This document shows, piece by piece, positions 8,343 through 18,141 of a stretch of DNA of 47,455 bases. The position numbers and the translations under genes were made by a program. Source of the stretch: Holophagales bacterium UBA2201. Lineage in GTDB: Bacteria > Acidobacteriota > Thermoanaerobaculia > UBA2201. The notes under the pieces were generated by a model. The model saw nothing but the letters and a program-made list of their open reading frames with translations, was not told the origin of the DNA and ran no database searches. The DNA is taken from positions 36,841 through 84,295 of the forward strand of contig DCUZ01000055.1 of assembly GCA_002327305.1 (NCBI GenBank), read 5' to 3'. Each line of letters begins with the position of its first letter. The first letter of the stretch is position 1.

Positions 8343-8368
8343 TGCAATACTTGGCGCAATGTATTGCA
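8343..8368. promoter_or_regulatory. 8-bp-arm palindrome upstream of glnA promoter
   Basis: Arms TGCAATAC (8343-8350) and GTATTGCA (8361-8368) with a 10-nt spacer. Its centre lies about 22 bp upstream of the -35, a place typical for an activator, and also about 70 bp upstream of selB. More TTGCA/TGCAA half-sites are scattered through 8320-8390. The bound protein is unknown; a nitrogen regulator is the natural guess. Confidence 0.6.
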
Positions 8369-8413
8369 AAATGATGCATAAAGCAATTTCAAGTGATTTT
8401 TCCGGGAATGGGC

Positions 8414-8419
8414 TATAAT
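8414..8419 (+). promoter_or_regulatory. -10 TATAAT, 6 nt before selB start
   Basis: Perfect TATAAT followed by ACCCCC and the ATG at 8426. The expected start of transcription is at or next to the A of the start codon, so the selB message is predicted leaderless. The -35 is weak. Confidence 0.75.
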
Positions 8420-8425
8420 ACCCCC

Positions 8426-10222
8426 ATGCTCAAGGCCATCGTCGGCACCGCCGGGCACGTGGACCACGGCAAGACCACACTCTTGAAGGCCCTCACGGGG
8501 ATCGACTGCGACCGCCTCCCGGAGGAGAAGGCGCGGGAGATCACCATCGACCTGGGGTTCGCCCACCTCCTCACGCCGGAGGTCCAGCTGGGGTTCATCG
8601 ACGTTCCCGGCCACGAGCGGTTCCTCAAAAACCTCCTGGCGGGGATCGGGGGGATCGATTTCTTCCTCCTGTGCGTCGGGGCCGACGAGGGGGTGAAGGC
8701 GCAGACGGTGGAGCACGCGCGGATCCTGAAGCTCCTGGGGCTGGAGCGGGGGCTGGTGGCGCTGACGAAACGGGACATGGTGGACGCCGAAACCCTCGAA
8801 CTCCGCCTTCTGGAGGTCCAGGAATTCATCGAGGACGAGGGCCTCGGGGACGCCCCGGTCCTCCCCGTCTCCGCGGCCACCGGCGAGGGGATCGACGACC
8901 TCAGGGCCCGGCTCCTGGCCCTCCCCGCGGGGCATCCCCCCGTCCGCGACCTCTCCGACCCCTTCCTCCTGCCCATCGACCGGGTCTTCTCCCTCTCCGG
9001 CGCCGGGGCCATCGCCACGGGGACCATGATCCGGGGGGTGCTCAAATCGGGGGAGGCGGTGCTGCTTCTGCCCGACGGGAAGGAGGGGCGCGTCCGCTCC
9101 GTCGAGGTGCACGGCCGGCGCCGGGACGCGGCGGAGGCGGGGGAGCGCGCCTCGGTCAACCTGGCCGGGTTCGCCTCCGACGACCTCGCGCGCGGCAAAC
9201 TCCTCACCCGGGCGCCCATCCCGGCGACGCGGCGGGTCACCGTCCGCCTGGAGACGGCGGAGAAGGTGAAGGAGAACCTGCGGGTGCGGTTCGCCCACTG
9301 GACGCGGGAGGCGCTGGGGCGCCTCCATCTGCTGGACGGCGGCCGGGCCCAGATCCTCATGGAGGAGGAGATCACCGCGCTGAGGGGCGACCGGTTCATC
9401 CTCCGATACTATTCCCCTCCCGACCTCCTCGGCGGCGGCGTCGTCCTGGACACCGGCGCCCGCCGCCTCCCACCCGACGGGGCGCCCACCCTGGGCGAAG
9501 ACCTGGCGGGGAGCATCCGGTTCTGGCTGGAGGAGGGCGGGATGCGGGGCGTGCCCCCGGAAACCCTCCGTCTCCGGGGCGGCTTTCCCCCCGCGGCGGC
9601 CCTGCGCGACGCCCTGGCCTCCCTTTCCGCCGTCGAAGCCGCGGGGCGCTGGTGGCTCCCCCCCACCTTCGAGGCCCTGCGGACCTCGGTGGAGGGAGCC
9701 CGCGCGGCTTTCCTCAAGGCCAATCCCTGGGCGGCCGGGATGCCCCTGAAGGCGGCGTTCGCGGCCGTGGCGGACGCCTTTTCGGAAGACGGGCTGGAGA
9801 AGCTGGCCGCCGCCCTGGGGCTGGCCGCCGCGCGCGGGGAACTGACCCTCAAGAGCGGTCCCGCCCTCTCCCCCGAACTCCAGAAGATCCTCGATCTTTG
9901 GAAGCCGGCGGGACTGGCGCCCCCGAAGCCGGAAGAGGCCGCCGCCGCCCTGGGGCTCCCCCTGCCCGCCCTTCGCAAACGGGTGGAGGAGTTGATCAAA
10001 TTGAAGGCCCTCACCCGGGTCTCGACCGACTATTACATCGAGCGGGAGGCCCTCGAGAACGCCGTCGCCAAACTGCGCGCCACCCGGTGGGAGAAGTTCG
10101 GCATCGGGGAGTTCAAGGACCTGCTCGGGCTCACCCGCAAACACGCGGTGCCTCTCTTAGAATATCTGGACGGGCAGAGGGTCACTATTCGCGCCGGGGA
10201 CCTGCGGATCCTTAAGAAATAG
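8426..10222 (+). CDS. selB: Selenocysteine-specific elongation factor SelB
   Basis: 598 residues. SelB is a GTPase that delivers Sec-tRNA to in-frame UGA codons next to a SECIS hairpin. The G domain (about 1-170) shows GTAGHVDHGKTTL, the SelB hallmark IDCDRLPEEKAREITIDLGFAHL, DVPGHERF and TKRDMV. Domains II and III follow to about 340, then the winged-helix repeats that bind the SECIS RNA (about 350-598). The hallmark usually reads EEKKRGITIDLGFA; here Gly is Glu (REIT), a small oddity beside the switch Thr. The ATG at 8426 is preferred because conserved sequence begins at once and a TATAAT lies just upstream. selA, selC and selD are not in the window. No selenoprotein gene was recognised here. 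Confidence 0.94.
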   Translation: MLKAIVGTAGHVDHGKTTLLKALTGIDCDRLPEEKAREITIDLGFAHLLTPEVQLGFIDVPGHERFLKNLLAGIGGIDFFLLCVGADEGVKAQTVEHARILKLLGLERGLVALTKRDMVDAETLELRLLEVQEFIEDEGLGDAPVLPVSAATGEGIDDLRARLLALPAGHPPVRDLSDPFLLPIDRVFSLSGAGAIATGTMIRGVLKSGEAVLLLPDGKEGRVRSVEVHGRRRDAAEAGERASVNLAGFASDDLARGKLLTRAPIPATRRVTVRLETAEKVKENLRVRFAHWTREALGRLHLLDGGRAQILMEEEITALRGDRFILRYYSPPDLLGGGVVLDTGARRLPPDGAPTLGEDLAGSIRFWLEEGGMRGVPPETLRLRGGFPPAAALRDALASLSAVEAAGRWWLPPTFEALRTSVEGARAAFLKANPWAAGMPLKAAFAAVADAFSEDGLEKLAAALGLAAARGELTLKSGPALSPELQKILDLWKPAGLAPPKPEEAAAALGLPLPALRKRVEELIKLKALTRVSTDYYIEREALENAVAKLRATRWEKFGIGEFKDLLGLTRKHAVPLLEYLDGQRVTIRAGDLRILKK

Positions 10223-10270
10223 TTTCGAGTTGCGAGTTTCGAGTTAAAAACAAGTTCAAAGTTGAAAACG

Positions 10271-10368
10271 CGGGAAGCGGGAAGGCTGGGAAGCTTGGAA
10301 GCCAGGAAGCCAGGAAGCTGGGAAGCTGGGAAGCAGGGAAGCCGGAAAGCCGGGAAGCCGGAAAGCTC
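10271..10368. repeat. Octamer tandem array (GGGAAGCC-type), about 12 degenerate units
   Basis: Units such as GGGAAGCT, GGAAGCCA, GGAAGCAG and GGAAAGCC run without a break just after selB. On the minus strand it directly follows the G-rich core at 10365-10382. The array is open in several frames, giving spurious Leu/Pro/Ser-rich ORFs that are not genes. Confidence 0.8.
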
Positions 10369-10382
10369 CCCCGACCATCCAA
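10365..10382 (-). repeat. G-rich core element, copy 1 (inverted)
   Basis: On the minus strand TTGGATGGTCGGGGGAGC, preceded by CTTTGCA and followed by TTCCGGC-like tandem units. Closest relatives are at 10899, 11055 and 18227. It is in inverted orientation to the copy at 10899, and the two bracket the low-GC gene between them. Confidence 0.65.
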
Positions 10383-10465
10383 TGCAAAGTGCAAAATTTC
10401 CCGCCCCCCCTTGATTTCTGAAGCAGAATCGTATTAGCAAAGAATATGCCAGACAATGTTTGGTT

Positions 10466-10852
10466 CTAATCTTCCAGGCGATCTTCTTTTTTTCTGGATT
10501 TGAAATCCCAAACCAGAGCAGCCAGAAATCCGATGGTGCACGAAAAAGCTATGACGGCATAGGAAAGCCGTGCTCCAGGCGAGCAGTTCAATTCCCACAA
10601 TAAATCACAAGGGTCACCTTCGGCGCACGCTACTATAGCCATATAGAAGAACCACATGCCCATCATCACTCCAATAATGAGACTGCTTCTAAGTGCTCGA
10701 TTGCCGCTAATCGTCTTATCCGGATGATAGTTATGTTTTTTGCGCAGAAGAAACAAGGCAAGTAATACCAGGGCGAGGATGCCAACGAAATAGGCGATCA
10801 TCGTGTATTTGCATGCGTCGGCTATTTGATGGATGGCTTTGAAAAAATTCAC
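10466..10852 (-). CDS. Small membrane protein of unknown function, low GC
   Basis: 128 residues from a GTG start at 10852, supported by GAAGGA about 8 nt upstream. Three hydrophobic segments are visible: about 16-36 (TMIAYFVGILALVLLALFLL), 56-75 (SSLIIGVMMGMWFFYMAIVA) and 96-115 (LSYAVIAFSCTIGFLAALVW), with a basic/acidic tail (FKSRKKEDRLED). A short loop between the last two carries three Cys (CAEGDPCDLLWELNC). I recognise no family. The coding sequence is strikingly AT-richer than all neighbours and uses AT-ending codons, pointing to recent transfer. It sits alone between inverted copies of the G-rich core. It could be a cargo gene, an immunity protein or simply a foreign fragment. Confidence 0.65.
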   Translation of the reverse strand: MNFFKAIHQIADACKYTMIAYFVGILALVLLALFLLRKKHNYHPDKTISGNRALRSSLIIGVMMGMWFFYMAIVACAEGDPCDLLWELNCSPGARLSYAVIAFSCTIGFLAALVWDFKSRKKEDRLED

Positions 10853-10898
10853 AAGATTATTCCTTCGGCCTTCAATTTTATGTATTCATCGCTTGCAT

Positions 10899-10916
10899 TG
10901 GGTGGGTGGAGGAACT
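10899..10916 (+). repeat. G-rich core element, copy 2
   Basis: TTGGGTGGGTGGAGGAAC, preceded by CTTGCA. It differs from copy 4 (18227) at three positions out of 18. It is in inverted orientation to copy 1 across the low-GC gene. Confidence 0.65.
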
Positions 10917-10981
10917 ACCTCGCCGCCCGCCTGCCCATCCAATTTTGGCCACCCAACCGCTGAAAGCCGATACCGAATCCC

Positions 10982-11011
10982 GATAGCGATTGCGATCCCG
11001 ATCCCGATGAG
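10982..11011. repeat. Hexamer tandem array (GATNNC-type), 5 units
   Basis: GATAGC, GATTGC, GATCCC, GATCCC, GATGAG in a row. It lies between core copies 2 and 3. Confidence 0.5.
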
Positions 11012-11054
11012 AGGAGTGGACGGGAATTTTGCAATTTGCAATTTCCATTTTGCA

Positions 11055-11072
11055 GTGGGCGGGCGGGGGAGC
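11055..11072 (+). repeat. G-rich core element, copy 3
   Basis: GTGGGCGGGCGGGGGAGC, directly after TTTTGCA and directly before TTCCGGC-type units (to about 11108) that run into the last codons of the Usp gene. The whole arrangement matches copy 1 in the same order. Confidence 0.65.
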
Positions 11073-11091
11073 ATTCCGGCCTTCCGGCATT

Positions 11092-11949
11092 CTAGCCTTC
11101 CGGCGTTCCTTCGCTCCGCGAAGGAACCGCCACCACCGGACACGGCGCCAGCCGCAGGACCCGCTCGGTGACGCTGCCGAGGAGGACATACTCCAGGAGC
11201 GAATGCCCCTTCTTGGCCATCCAGATGAGGTCGGCGGGCATCCGGCGGGCCTCCTGGAGGATGATCTCCTCCGGCTGTCCGGGGAGGGCCAGGGTCTCGA
11301 TGCGCGCGGGATCGCACCCCCGGGCCAGCGTCCCCAGGGCCTCCGTGATACGCGTGCCATCCCCTTCGCGGCGTCCCACGTGGAGCACCAGGAGCGAGGC
11401 CCGCGTGATCTGCGCGAACTCCCAGGCCGACCGCACGGCCCGCTCCGAACCCGGCGAAAGGTCCACGGGGACGAGAATGCGGCGGTAGGGCATCTCGGGG
11501 TCCGGAGCGGGAACGTCCTGCCGCACCGTGACGGCGGGGACCGGCGATTTTTTGGCCACCGCCAGCGCCGTGGACCCCATGATGAACTGGTCCAGGCCCC
11601 GGCGCCCGTGGGTCCCCATCACCACCCACCCCGCGCCCTCGTCCCCGATGGCGTTCAGGACGGCTTCGTCGGCGAGGCGTCCCCGTACGACCCGGGAAAC
11701 GCTTTCCAGCGGGCCCGCCTCGGCCAGCCGCTGGTCGAGGAGGCGGGCCGCGGCCCGCTCGGCCTCCCCCTGCAGGGCCGCCGCGGAGTCGAAGAACGCG
11801 TCCGGTGTCGCCCAGTCGTCGCGGAGCGGGGTCCGGACATGGAGCAGGACGAGCCGCGCGCGCAGCAGGAGGCCCAGGGTGAGGGCGTGGGGAAAGGCGT
11901 TCGTCGCGGAGGGGGAGAAATCGGTGGCATACAGGATGGTCGTCGCCAT
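11092..11949 (-). CDS. Universal stress protein with two Usp domains
   Basis: 285 residues. Two tandem Usp folds, about 1-140 (TTILYATDFSPSATNAFPHAL) and 147-278 (YRRILVPVDLSPGSERAVRSA). The first has a full ATP-binding motif GTHGRRGLDQFIMGS (Gly-x2-Gly-x9-Gly-Ser); the second reads AKKGHSLLEYVLLGS and lacks the first Gly, so only one domain may bind nucleotide. Usp proteins are cytoplasmic stress proteins of diverse roles. The start is fixed by a promoter whose TATGAT ends 6 nt from the ATG. The last codons overlap the TTCCGGC tandem units, which may have rewritten the C-terminal end. It is divergent from the barrel-protein gene, with back-to-back promoters. Confidence 0.9.
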   Translation of the reverse strand: MATTILYATDFSPSATNAFPHALTLGLLLRARLVLLHVRTPLRDDWATPDAFFDSAAALQGEAERAAARLLDQRLAEAGPLESVSRVVRGRLADEAVLNAIGDEGAGWVVMGTHGRRGLDQFIMGSTALAVAKKSPVPAVTVRQDVPAPDPEMPYRRILVPVDLSPGSERAVRSAWEFAQITRASLLVLHVGRREGDGTRITEALGTLARGCDPARIETLALPGQPEEIILQEARRMPADLIWMAKKGHSLLEYVLLGSVTERVLRLAPCPVVAVPSRSEGTPEG

Positions 11950-11955
11950 GGATGC

Positions 11956-11984
11956 ATCATACCAATTTCCCGGGCGGGGTTCAA
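11956..11984 (-). promoter_or_regulatory. Promoter of the Usp gene
   Basis: Minus strand: TTGAAC (11979-11984), 17-nt spacer, TATGAT (11956-11961), then 6 nt to the ATG at 11949. Predicted leaderless. Confidence 0.75.
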
Positions 11985-11987
11985 ACC

Positions 11988-12016
11988 TTGACGCGCGCAG
12001 GGGTTTTCGTTACCAT
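11988..12016 (+). promoter_or_regulatory. Promoter of the Omp85-type gene
   Basis: TTGACG (11988-11993), 17-nt spacer, TACCAT (12011-12016), then 7 nt to the ATG at 12024. Its -35 lies 3 bp from the -35 of the divergent Usp promoter, so the polymerases cannot both bind at once. Confidence 0.65.
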
Positions 12017-12023
12017 GCGGGGA

Positions 12024-14630
12024 ATGATGCTCGTCCGCCCCCTCCTTTTGCTCGTCCTCGCAGCGGCCGTCCTCCTCCCGGGGGAGACGGTGGTGTCGGT
12101 GCGCCTGGAGGGGGACCGCCCCGGGTGGAAACTGGGCGGCCTGATGACGGTGGAGCCGGGAACGGCGCTGGACCCCCTCGAAATCCGGCGCACGGTGCAG
12201 AACCTCTACGACTCGGGGCGGGTGGAGCAGGTGGAGGTGGTGGAGGAGCCCGCGCCCGGGGGGATCGCCCTGGCGTTCCGCATCCGGCCTTTCCCGGAGG
12301 TGCGCAAAGTGGCGATGCGGTGCGACGGCTGTCCCCGCCCCCCGACCGTTCTGCCGGGGACGCCCTGCACGCCCGAACTGCTGGAAAGGATCGAAAGCTC
12401 CGTCTCCGGCGCGCTGGCGCAAAAGGGATACCTGCACGCCTCCGTTTCGGCCGCCTGCCGGGAAGGGACGCTGGTGGTGGAGGGGAGGCGCGGGGAGCGG
12501 TCCCGGATCGTCGAGGTGGCCGTCGAGGCCGACGGGGAGGCCCCGGGCCTGGAGCGGCTCCAAAAACTGGAAGGAAAGGTCTACCGGTCCGACCGGTTGG
12601 CCTCGGACCTCGCCGTGATCGAGAAGCGCCTGCGCAAGACGCGGCCCCAGGCGCGCCTGCGGCGCACGGGGACGGAGGAGACGCCGGAGGGGATCATCCT
12701 GCGCGTGGAGGTGCGGGGGCTGCAACCACTGGACTTCGCCGCGGTCGGAGGCACGACCGGGAAGGACCTGAAGTGGTTGAAGCGCTCGCTGCGCGGCGAA
12801 CCGGTGACGGCGGCAGGCCTGTCGCAGAAGGCCGACGAACTGGCGGAACGGCATAGGGCCCTGGGCCACGCCCAGGCCGAGGCGGAGATCACCCTGGACG
12901 AAGGCGGGGAGCGGCCCGTCGTCCGCGTGGACCTGACCCCCGGTCCCCGGTATCTCCTCTCCGGGATCCGCCTCTCCGGGGTGGAGGCCGCCGACGGCGG
13001 CGCCCTGCTGGCCCTTCTCCCCGGCAGGGCGGGACGCCCCTACGACGCCGAGGCGGCCCGGACCTGGCAGGGGGTCCTGCTGGATGAGCTGAGGCGGCAG
13101 GGGTATCTGGACGCCGAGGTGCGCGGGCCCGAGGCGGCCCTGGACGCCGGGGCCGGGACCGTCGAATTGGTCTTCCGCGTCGAGGAGGGGCCCGTCTATG
13201 TCCCCTCCATCGTCGAGGTCCTCGGCCTGCCCGAAGGGTTCGAGAGCCCCGCCCTCGCCGCACGAGAGGGGGAACCCCTCTCCCCGGAGAGCGTCCAGGC
13301 CGACCTGGAGGCGCTCCAGTCCCGCCTCGACGACGGGGGATATGGGAACGCCCGGATCACCGTGACGAAGGAGTCGGATCGGCTGGCCTACCTCGTGGAG
13401 CCGGGCCCCCGGGCGGTGGTCCACACCCTGTTTTTCAGCGGGCTCTGGGCCACCCGGCCGGAACGGCTGTGGCCCGAGGTGCGCCTCCGCAAGGGAGACC
13501 CGGTGAGCTTCTCCCGCGCGCTGGAAACCCAATCCCTGCTCTACGGGACGGGGCTCTTCGCCTCCGTGGACGTCAGGACCCGGGTCGAGCCGGAGGATCC
13601 CACCCATGCCACCGTCATTCTTCGGGTGGAAGAGGACACCCCCCGCTCCTATACCTACGGCGTGGGCTACGACACCTATGACGGGGTCCGCGTGCAGGGC
13701 GGGCTGTATCACGAGAACCTCTTCGGGACCCGGCGCGCGGCGGGGATGGAAGGGCGCTACTCCGGCAAGGAGCAGCAGTGGCGCCTCTTCTACCGCGAGC
13801 CCAGCTTCTTCTTCATCCCCCTGCCCATCCATGTCTCCGTGTACCAGTCGCAGGAGCAGAGGACCGATTTCTCGCTGGAAAAATGGGGCAGCACGGTGGA
13901 GCTGGTGCGGACCCTGGGGCAGAGGGCCAAGACCCTCTTCCGGTACGCCTACGAGATCCAGGACGCCTACGACATCGCCCCCGGGTATCCCGTGCCCCGG
14001 GAGGACGCCGACAAGAGGGTCTCCAGCGTGGGGCTGGGGTACATCCTCGACGCCCGCGACGACCCCTTCTATCCCATGACGGGAAAATTCTTCTCCGGGA
14101 CCCTGCGCTACGCTTTCCCCCTGAGGGCCGCCACCAGCCACTTCATCAAGGGCGACGTGCGCGGGGCGACCTACTGGTCGCCGTTTAGGGACAGCACCCT
14201 GGCGGTCTCCGTCCGGGGGGGGCTGATCTCCAACCGGCTGGACGACGAGGAGATCCCCCTGGGGGAACGGTTTTTCATGGGGGGGCGGGACACCGTCCGG
14301 GCCTTCTCGCGCGATGCCGTGGGCGTGGAGGGGCAGACGGTCGTGGACGGCTCCCCCATCGGGGGCAACGCCTATGTCCTGATCAACGCCGAATGGCGCC
14401 AGCGGCTCGGGTCCTGGATCGGGTTGTCTCTGTTCGTTGACAGCGGCCAGGTCTGGCGCGACCGGCACTCCACCGACTGGGGAGACCTGAAGGCCGGAAC
14501 GGGCTATGGGATGGGCGTCTTCTTTTTCTCCCCCCTGGGCCCCATCCGGGTCGAGTACTCGCGCAAGATCGAACCCAGCGCATGGGACCCGGAGGACCAG
14601 TGGTATTTCGGGATTGGAGTGCCTTTCTAA
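12024..14630 (+). CDS. Omp85/BamA-TamA family outer-membrane assembly protein
   Basis: 868 residues from the ATG at 12024 (an in-frame ATG follows at once at 12027). Signal peptide MMLVRPLLLLVLAAAVLLPG; then several POTRA repeats to about residue 520 (for example GTALDPLEIRRTVQNLYDSGRVEQVEVVEE and KGDPVSFSRALETQSLLYGTGLFASVDVRT); then a 16-strand-type barrel ending in WYFGIGVPF with the C-terminal Phe used for outer-membrane insertion. The barrel holds the family motif region ERFFMGGRDTVRAFSRDAVG (the RGF-like loop). It would insert or export outer-membrane proteins. Whether it is BamA itself or a TamA-like paralogue cannot be decided: skp, lpxD or tamB are not adjacent. It shows that the cell has an outer membrane. 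Confidence 0.92.
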   Translation: MMLVRPLLLLVLAAAVLLPGETVVSVRLEGDRPGWKLGGLMTVEPGTALDPLEIRRTVQNLYDSGRVEQVEVVEEPAPGGIALAFRIRPFPEVRKVAMRCDGCPRPPTVLPGTPCTPELLERIESSVSGALAQKGYLHASVSAACREGTLVVEGRRGERSRIVEVAVEADGEAPGLERLQKLEGKVYRSDRLASDLAVIEKRLRKTRPQARLRRTGTEETPEGIILRVEVRGLQPLDFAAVGGTTGKDLKWLKRSLRGEPVTAAGLSQKADELAERHRALGHAQAEAEITLDEGGERPVVRVDLTPGPRYLLSGIRLSGVEAADGGALLALLPGRAGRPYDAEAARTWQGVLLDELRRQGYLDAEVRGPEAALDAGAGTVELVFRVEEGPVYVPSIVEVLGLPEGFESPALAAREGEPLSPESVQADLEALQSRLDDGGYGNARITVTKESDRLAYLVEPGPRAVVHTLFFSGLWATRPERLWPEVRLRKGDPVSFSRALETQSLLYGTGLFASVDVRTRVEPEDPTHATVILRVEEDTPRSYTYGVGYDTYDGVRVQGGLYHENLFGTRRAAGMEGRYSGKEQQWRLFYREPSFFFIPLPIHVSVYQSQEQRTDFSLEKWGSTVELVRTLGQRAKTLFRYAYEIQDAYDIAPGYPVPREDADKRVSSVGLGYILDARDDPFYPMTGKFFSGTLRYAFPLRAATSHFIKGDVRGATYWSPFRDSTLAVSVRGGLISNRLDDEEIPLGERFFMGGRDTVRAFSRDAVGVEGQTVVDGSPIGGNAYVLINAEWRQRLGSWIGLSLFVDSGQVWRDRHSTDWGDLKAGTGYGMGVFFFSPLGPIRVEYSRKIEPSAWDPEDQWYFGIGVPF

Positions 14631-14675
14631 TTAGGTGGCGGTAGGGAAGGGGGGTGGACCTGTCCCCCGGTCCCC

Positions 14676-14731
14676 ACTGCCCACTGCCCACTGCCCACTG
14701 CCAACTGCCAACTGCCAACTGCCAACTGCCA
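14676..14731. repeat. Heptamer tandem array (ACTGCCM), 8 units
   Basis: Three units ACTGCCC followed by five units ACTGCCA, exact, then ACTAAAA. It fills the space between the barrel gene and glmU and ends about 14 nt before the glmU -10. Length 56 nt. Confidence 0.9.
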
Positions 14732-14744
14732 ACTAAAATTGTGG

Positions 14745-14750
14745 TATTCT
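14745..14750 (+). promoter_or_regulatory. -10 TATTCT, 8 nt before glmU start
   Basis: TATTCT then AATTTAAT and the ATG at 14759. No good -35; the expected place is occupied by the heptamer array. No Shine-Dalgarno is seen. Confidence 0.5.
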
Positions 14751-14758
14751 AATTTAAT

Positions 14759-16126
14759 ATGTCCGTCACCGTCGTCATCCTCGCCGCCGGGGAGGGGAAG
14801 CGGATGCGCTCCTCCCTGCCGAAAGTGCTCCATCCGCTGTGCGGCAAGCCCCTCGTCCACCATGTGGTGGAGACGGCGAAGCGTCTGAAACCGGATGCCA
14901 TCCTGGCGGTGGTCGGAAGCCGGAAGGAAGCGGTTTTGCAGGCCCTCCCCGAGGGGGTCGAGGCCGTGGACCAGGGCCTCCCGCGGGGGACCGGCCACGC
15001 CATGATGCGGGTGGCGGAGGAGCATCCCCGCCTCGGGGGGACCGTCGTCGTCCTCTCCGGCGACGTCCCCCTGGTGACCGCCGGGACGCTGAGGGCCATG
15101 CTCGCCCATCACCGGCGCCGGCGGGCCGCCCTCACCCTGGCCACCGCCGTCCTCGAGCACCCCGACGCCTACGGCCGGATCGTCCGCGATGCCTCGGGGG
15201 CCTTTCTCGGGATCCGGGAGGCCTCCGACGCCCCGCGGGAGATCCTCCGCATCCCCGAGGTCAACGCCGGCATCTATGTCATGGACTGGGGCCGCCTCCG
15301 CCCGCTCCTGGCGACCCTGCGACCGGCCAACCGTCAGAGGGAGTACTACCTGACCGACCTGGCCTCCAGGGCCCTGGGCGGGGGGATGCGGGTCGAGCCC
15401 TACATTCTGCGGGACCCGCGGGAGATGCTGGGGGTCAACACGCGCAACGACCTCGCCAACCTCCACCGCATCCTCTATGCGGTCCGCGCCTCGGAGCTGA
15501 TGGAACGGGGGGTCACCGTCCTGGACCCCGCCTCCACCTTCGTGGACCCCGGCTGTTCGGTCGGGCGCGACACGATCCTCTACCCGAACGTCCATCTGCG
15601 CGGCGCGCGGATCGGCCGGGGGTGCGTGATCTACCCCGGCAACATCGTCGAGGATTCCACCGTGGGGGCCGGCACCATCCTCAACCCCAACAACTGGATC
15701 GAGGGCGCCCGCATCGGGAAGGCCTGCCGGGTCGGCCCCATGTCCCACCTGCGGCCCGGGACGGTGCTGGGGGACGGCGTGCGGGTGGGCAACTTCGTCG
15801 AAACCAAGAAGGCCCGTCTCGGACGCGGGACGAAGGCGGCCCACCTGACCTACCTCGGCGACGCGGAGATCGGCCGGGGCGCCAACATCGGGTGCGGCAC
15901 CATCACCTGCAACTATGACGGGCGGCAGAAGCATGTCACCGTCATTGGGGACGGGGCCTTCATCGGTTCCGACTGCCAGCTGGTGGCGCCCGTGAAGGTG
16001 GGCCGGGGGGCGTACACCGCGAGCGGCACCACCGTCACCGAGGACGTCCCGCCCGGGGCCCTGGCCGTCGGCCGCGCCCGCCAGCGGAACATCCCCGGCT
16101 GGGTCAAGCGGAAACGGGGGCAATAG
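14759..16126 (+). CDS. glmU: Bifunctional UDP-GlcNAc pyrophosphorylase / GlcN-1-P acetyltransferase
   Basis: 455 residues, normal length. The N-terminal uridylyltransferase domain (1-230) has LAAGEGKRMRSSLPKVLH, the nucleotide loop and Lys of the family, and VLSGDVPLVT. Residues about 250-450 are the left-handed beta-helix with hexapeptides (GRDTILYPNVHLRGARIGRG, VGNFVETKKARLGRG, YLGDAEIGRGANIGCGTITCNYDG), the acetyl-CoA site. It makes UDP-GlcNAc for peptidoglycan and LPS in the cytoplasm. The gene ends 3 nt before glmS, so the two enzymes that feed UDP-GlcNAc synthesis form one operon; glmM is not here. Confidence 0.97.
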   Translation: MSVTVVILAAGEGKRMRSSLPKVLHPLCGKPLVHHVVETAKRLKPDAILAVVGSRKEAVLQALPEGVEAVDQGLPRGTGHAMMRVAEEHPRLGGTVVVLSGDVPLVTAGTLRAMLAHHRRRRAALTLATAVLEHPDAYGRIVRDASGAFLGIREASDAPREILRIPEVNAGIYVMDWGRLRPLLATLRPANRQREYYLTDLASRALGGGMRVEPYILRDPREMLGVNTRNDLANLHRILYAVRASELMERGVTVLDPASTFVDPGCSVGRDTILYPNVHLRGARIGRGCVIYPGNIVEDSTVGAGTILNPNNWIEGARIGKACRVGPMSHLRPGTVLGDGVRVGNFVETKKARLGRGTKAAHLTYLGDAEIGRGANIGCGTITCNYDGRQKHVTVIGDGAFIGSDCQLVAPVKVGRGAYTASGTTVTEDVPPGALAVGRARQRNIPGWVKRKRGQ

Positions 16127-16129
16127 TCC

Positions 16130-17932
<1,803 letters not shown>

Positions 17933-17980
17933 GCGTAGCGCCGGTCCTCCAAACTTCGGCATTGAGGGCGGTCGGGATGT

Positions 17981-18055
17981 AGCGCCGGTCCTCCGACCTG
18001 CGGTTTTGGATTATTGAAGTCGGCCGACTGGAGAGTCGGCCCCACATTTCCAATC
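17981..18055 (+). repeat. 75-bp REP-like element, copy A
   Basis: Identical to copy B at 74 of 75 positions (one C/T change). It starts AGCGCCGGTCCTC and ends CCAATC. It carries a perfect hairpin GGCCGACT-GGAG-AGTCGGCC. The first 16 nt (GTAGCGCCGGTCCTCC) are also found once more at 17935-17950. Confidence 0.9.
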
Positions 18056-18141
18056 CAACGACCCGATGACCCGATAGGCCGTATCAACCGGGTGGGCGGT
18101 GGGGCGTTCCCGCGTTCCCGCGTTTTGCCTTCCCGCGGCGC

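Noticed and set aside
8426..10222. Selenoprotein or SECIS near selB
   Set aside because: I found no gene in the window interrupted by an in-frame TGA with a hairpin after it.
10271..10368. CRISPR array
   Set aside because: Units are 8 nt, contiguous, without spacers, and no cas gene is present.
10212..10456. Short minus-strand frames rich in Leu/Pro/Ser/Phe
   Set aside because: They are translations of the GGGAAGC tandem array and have no start signals.
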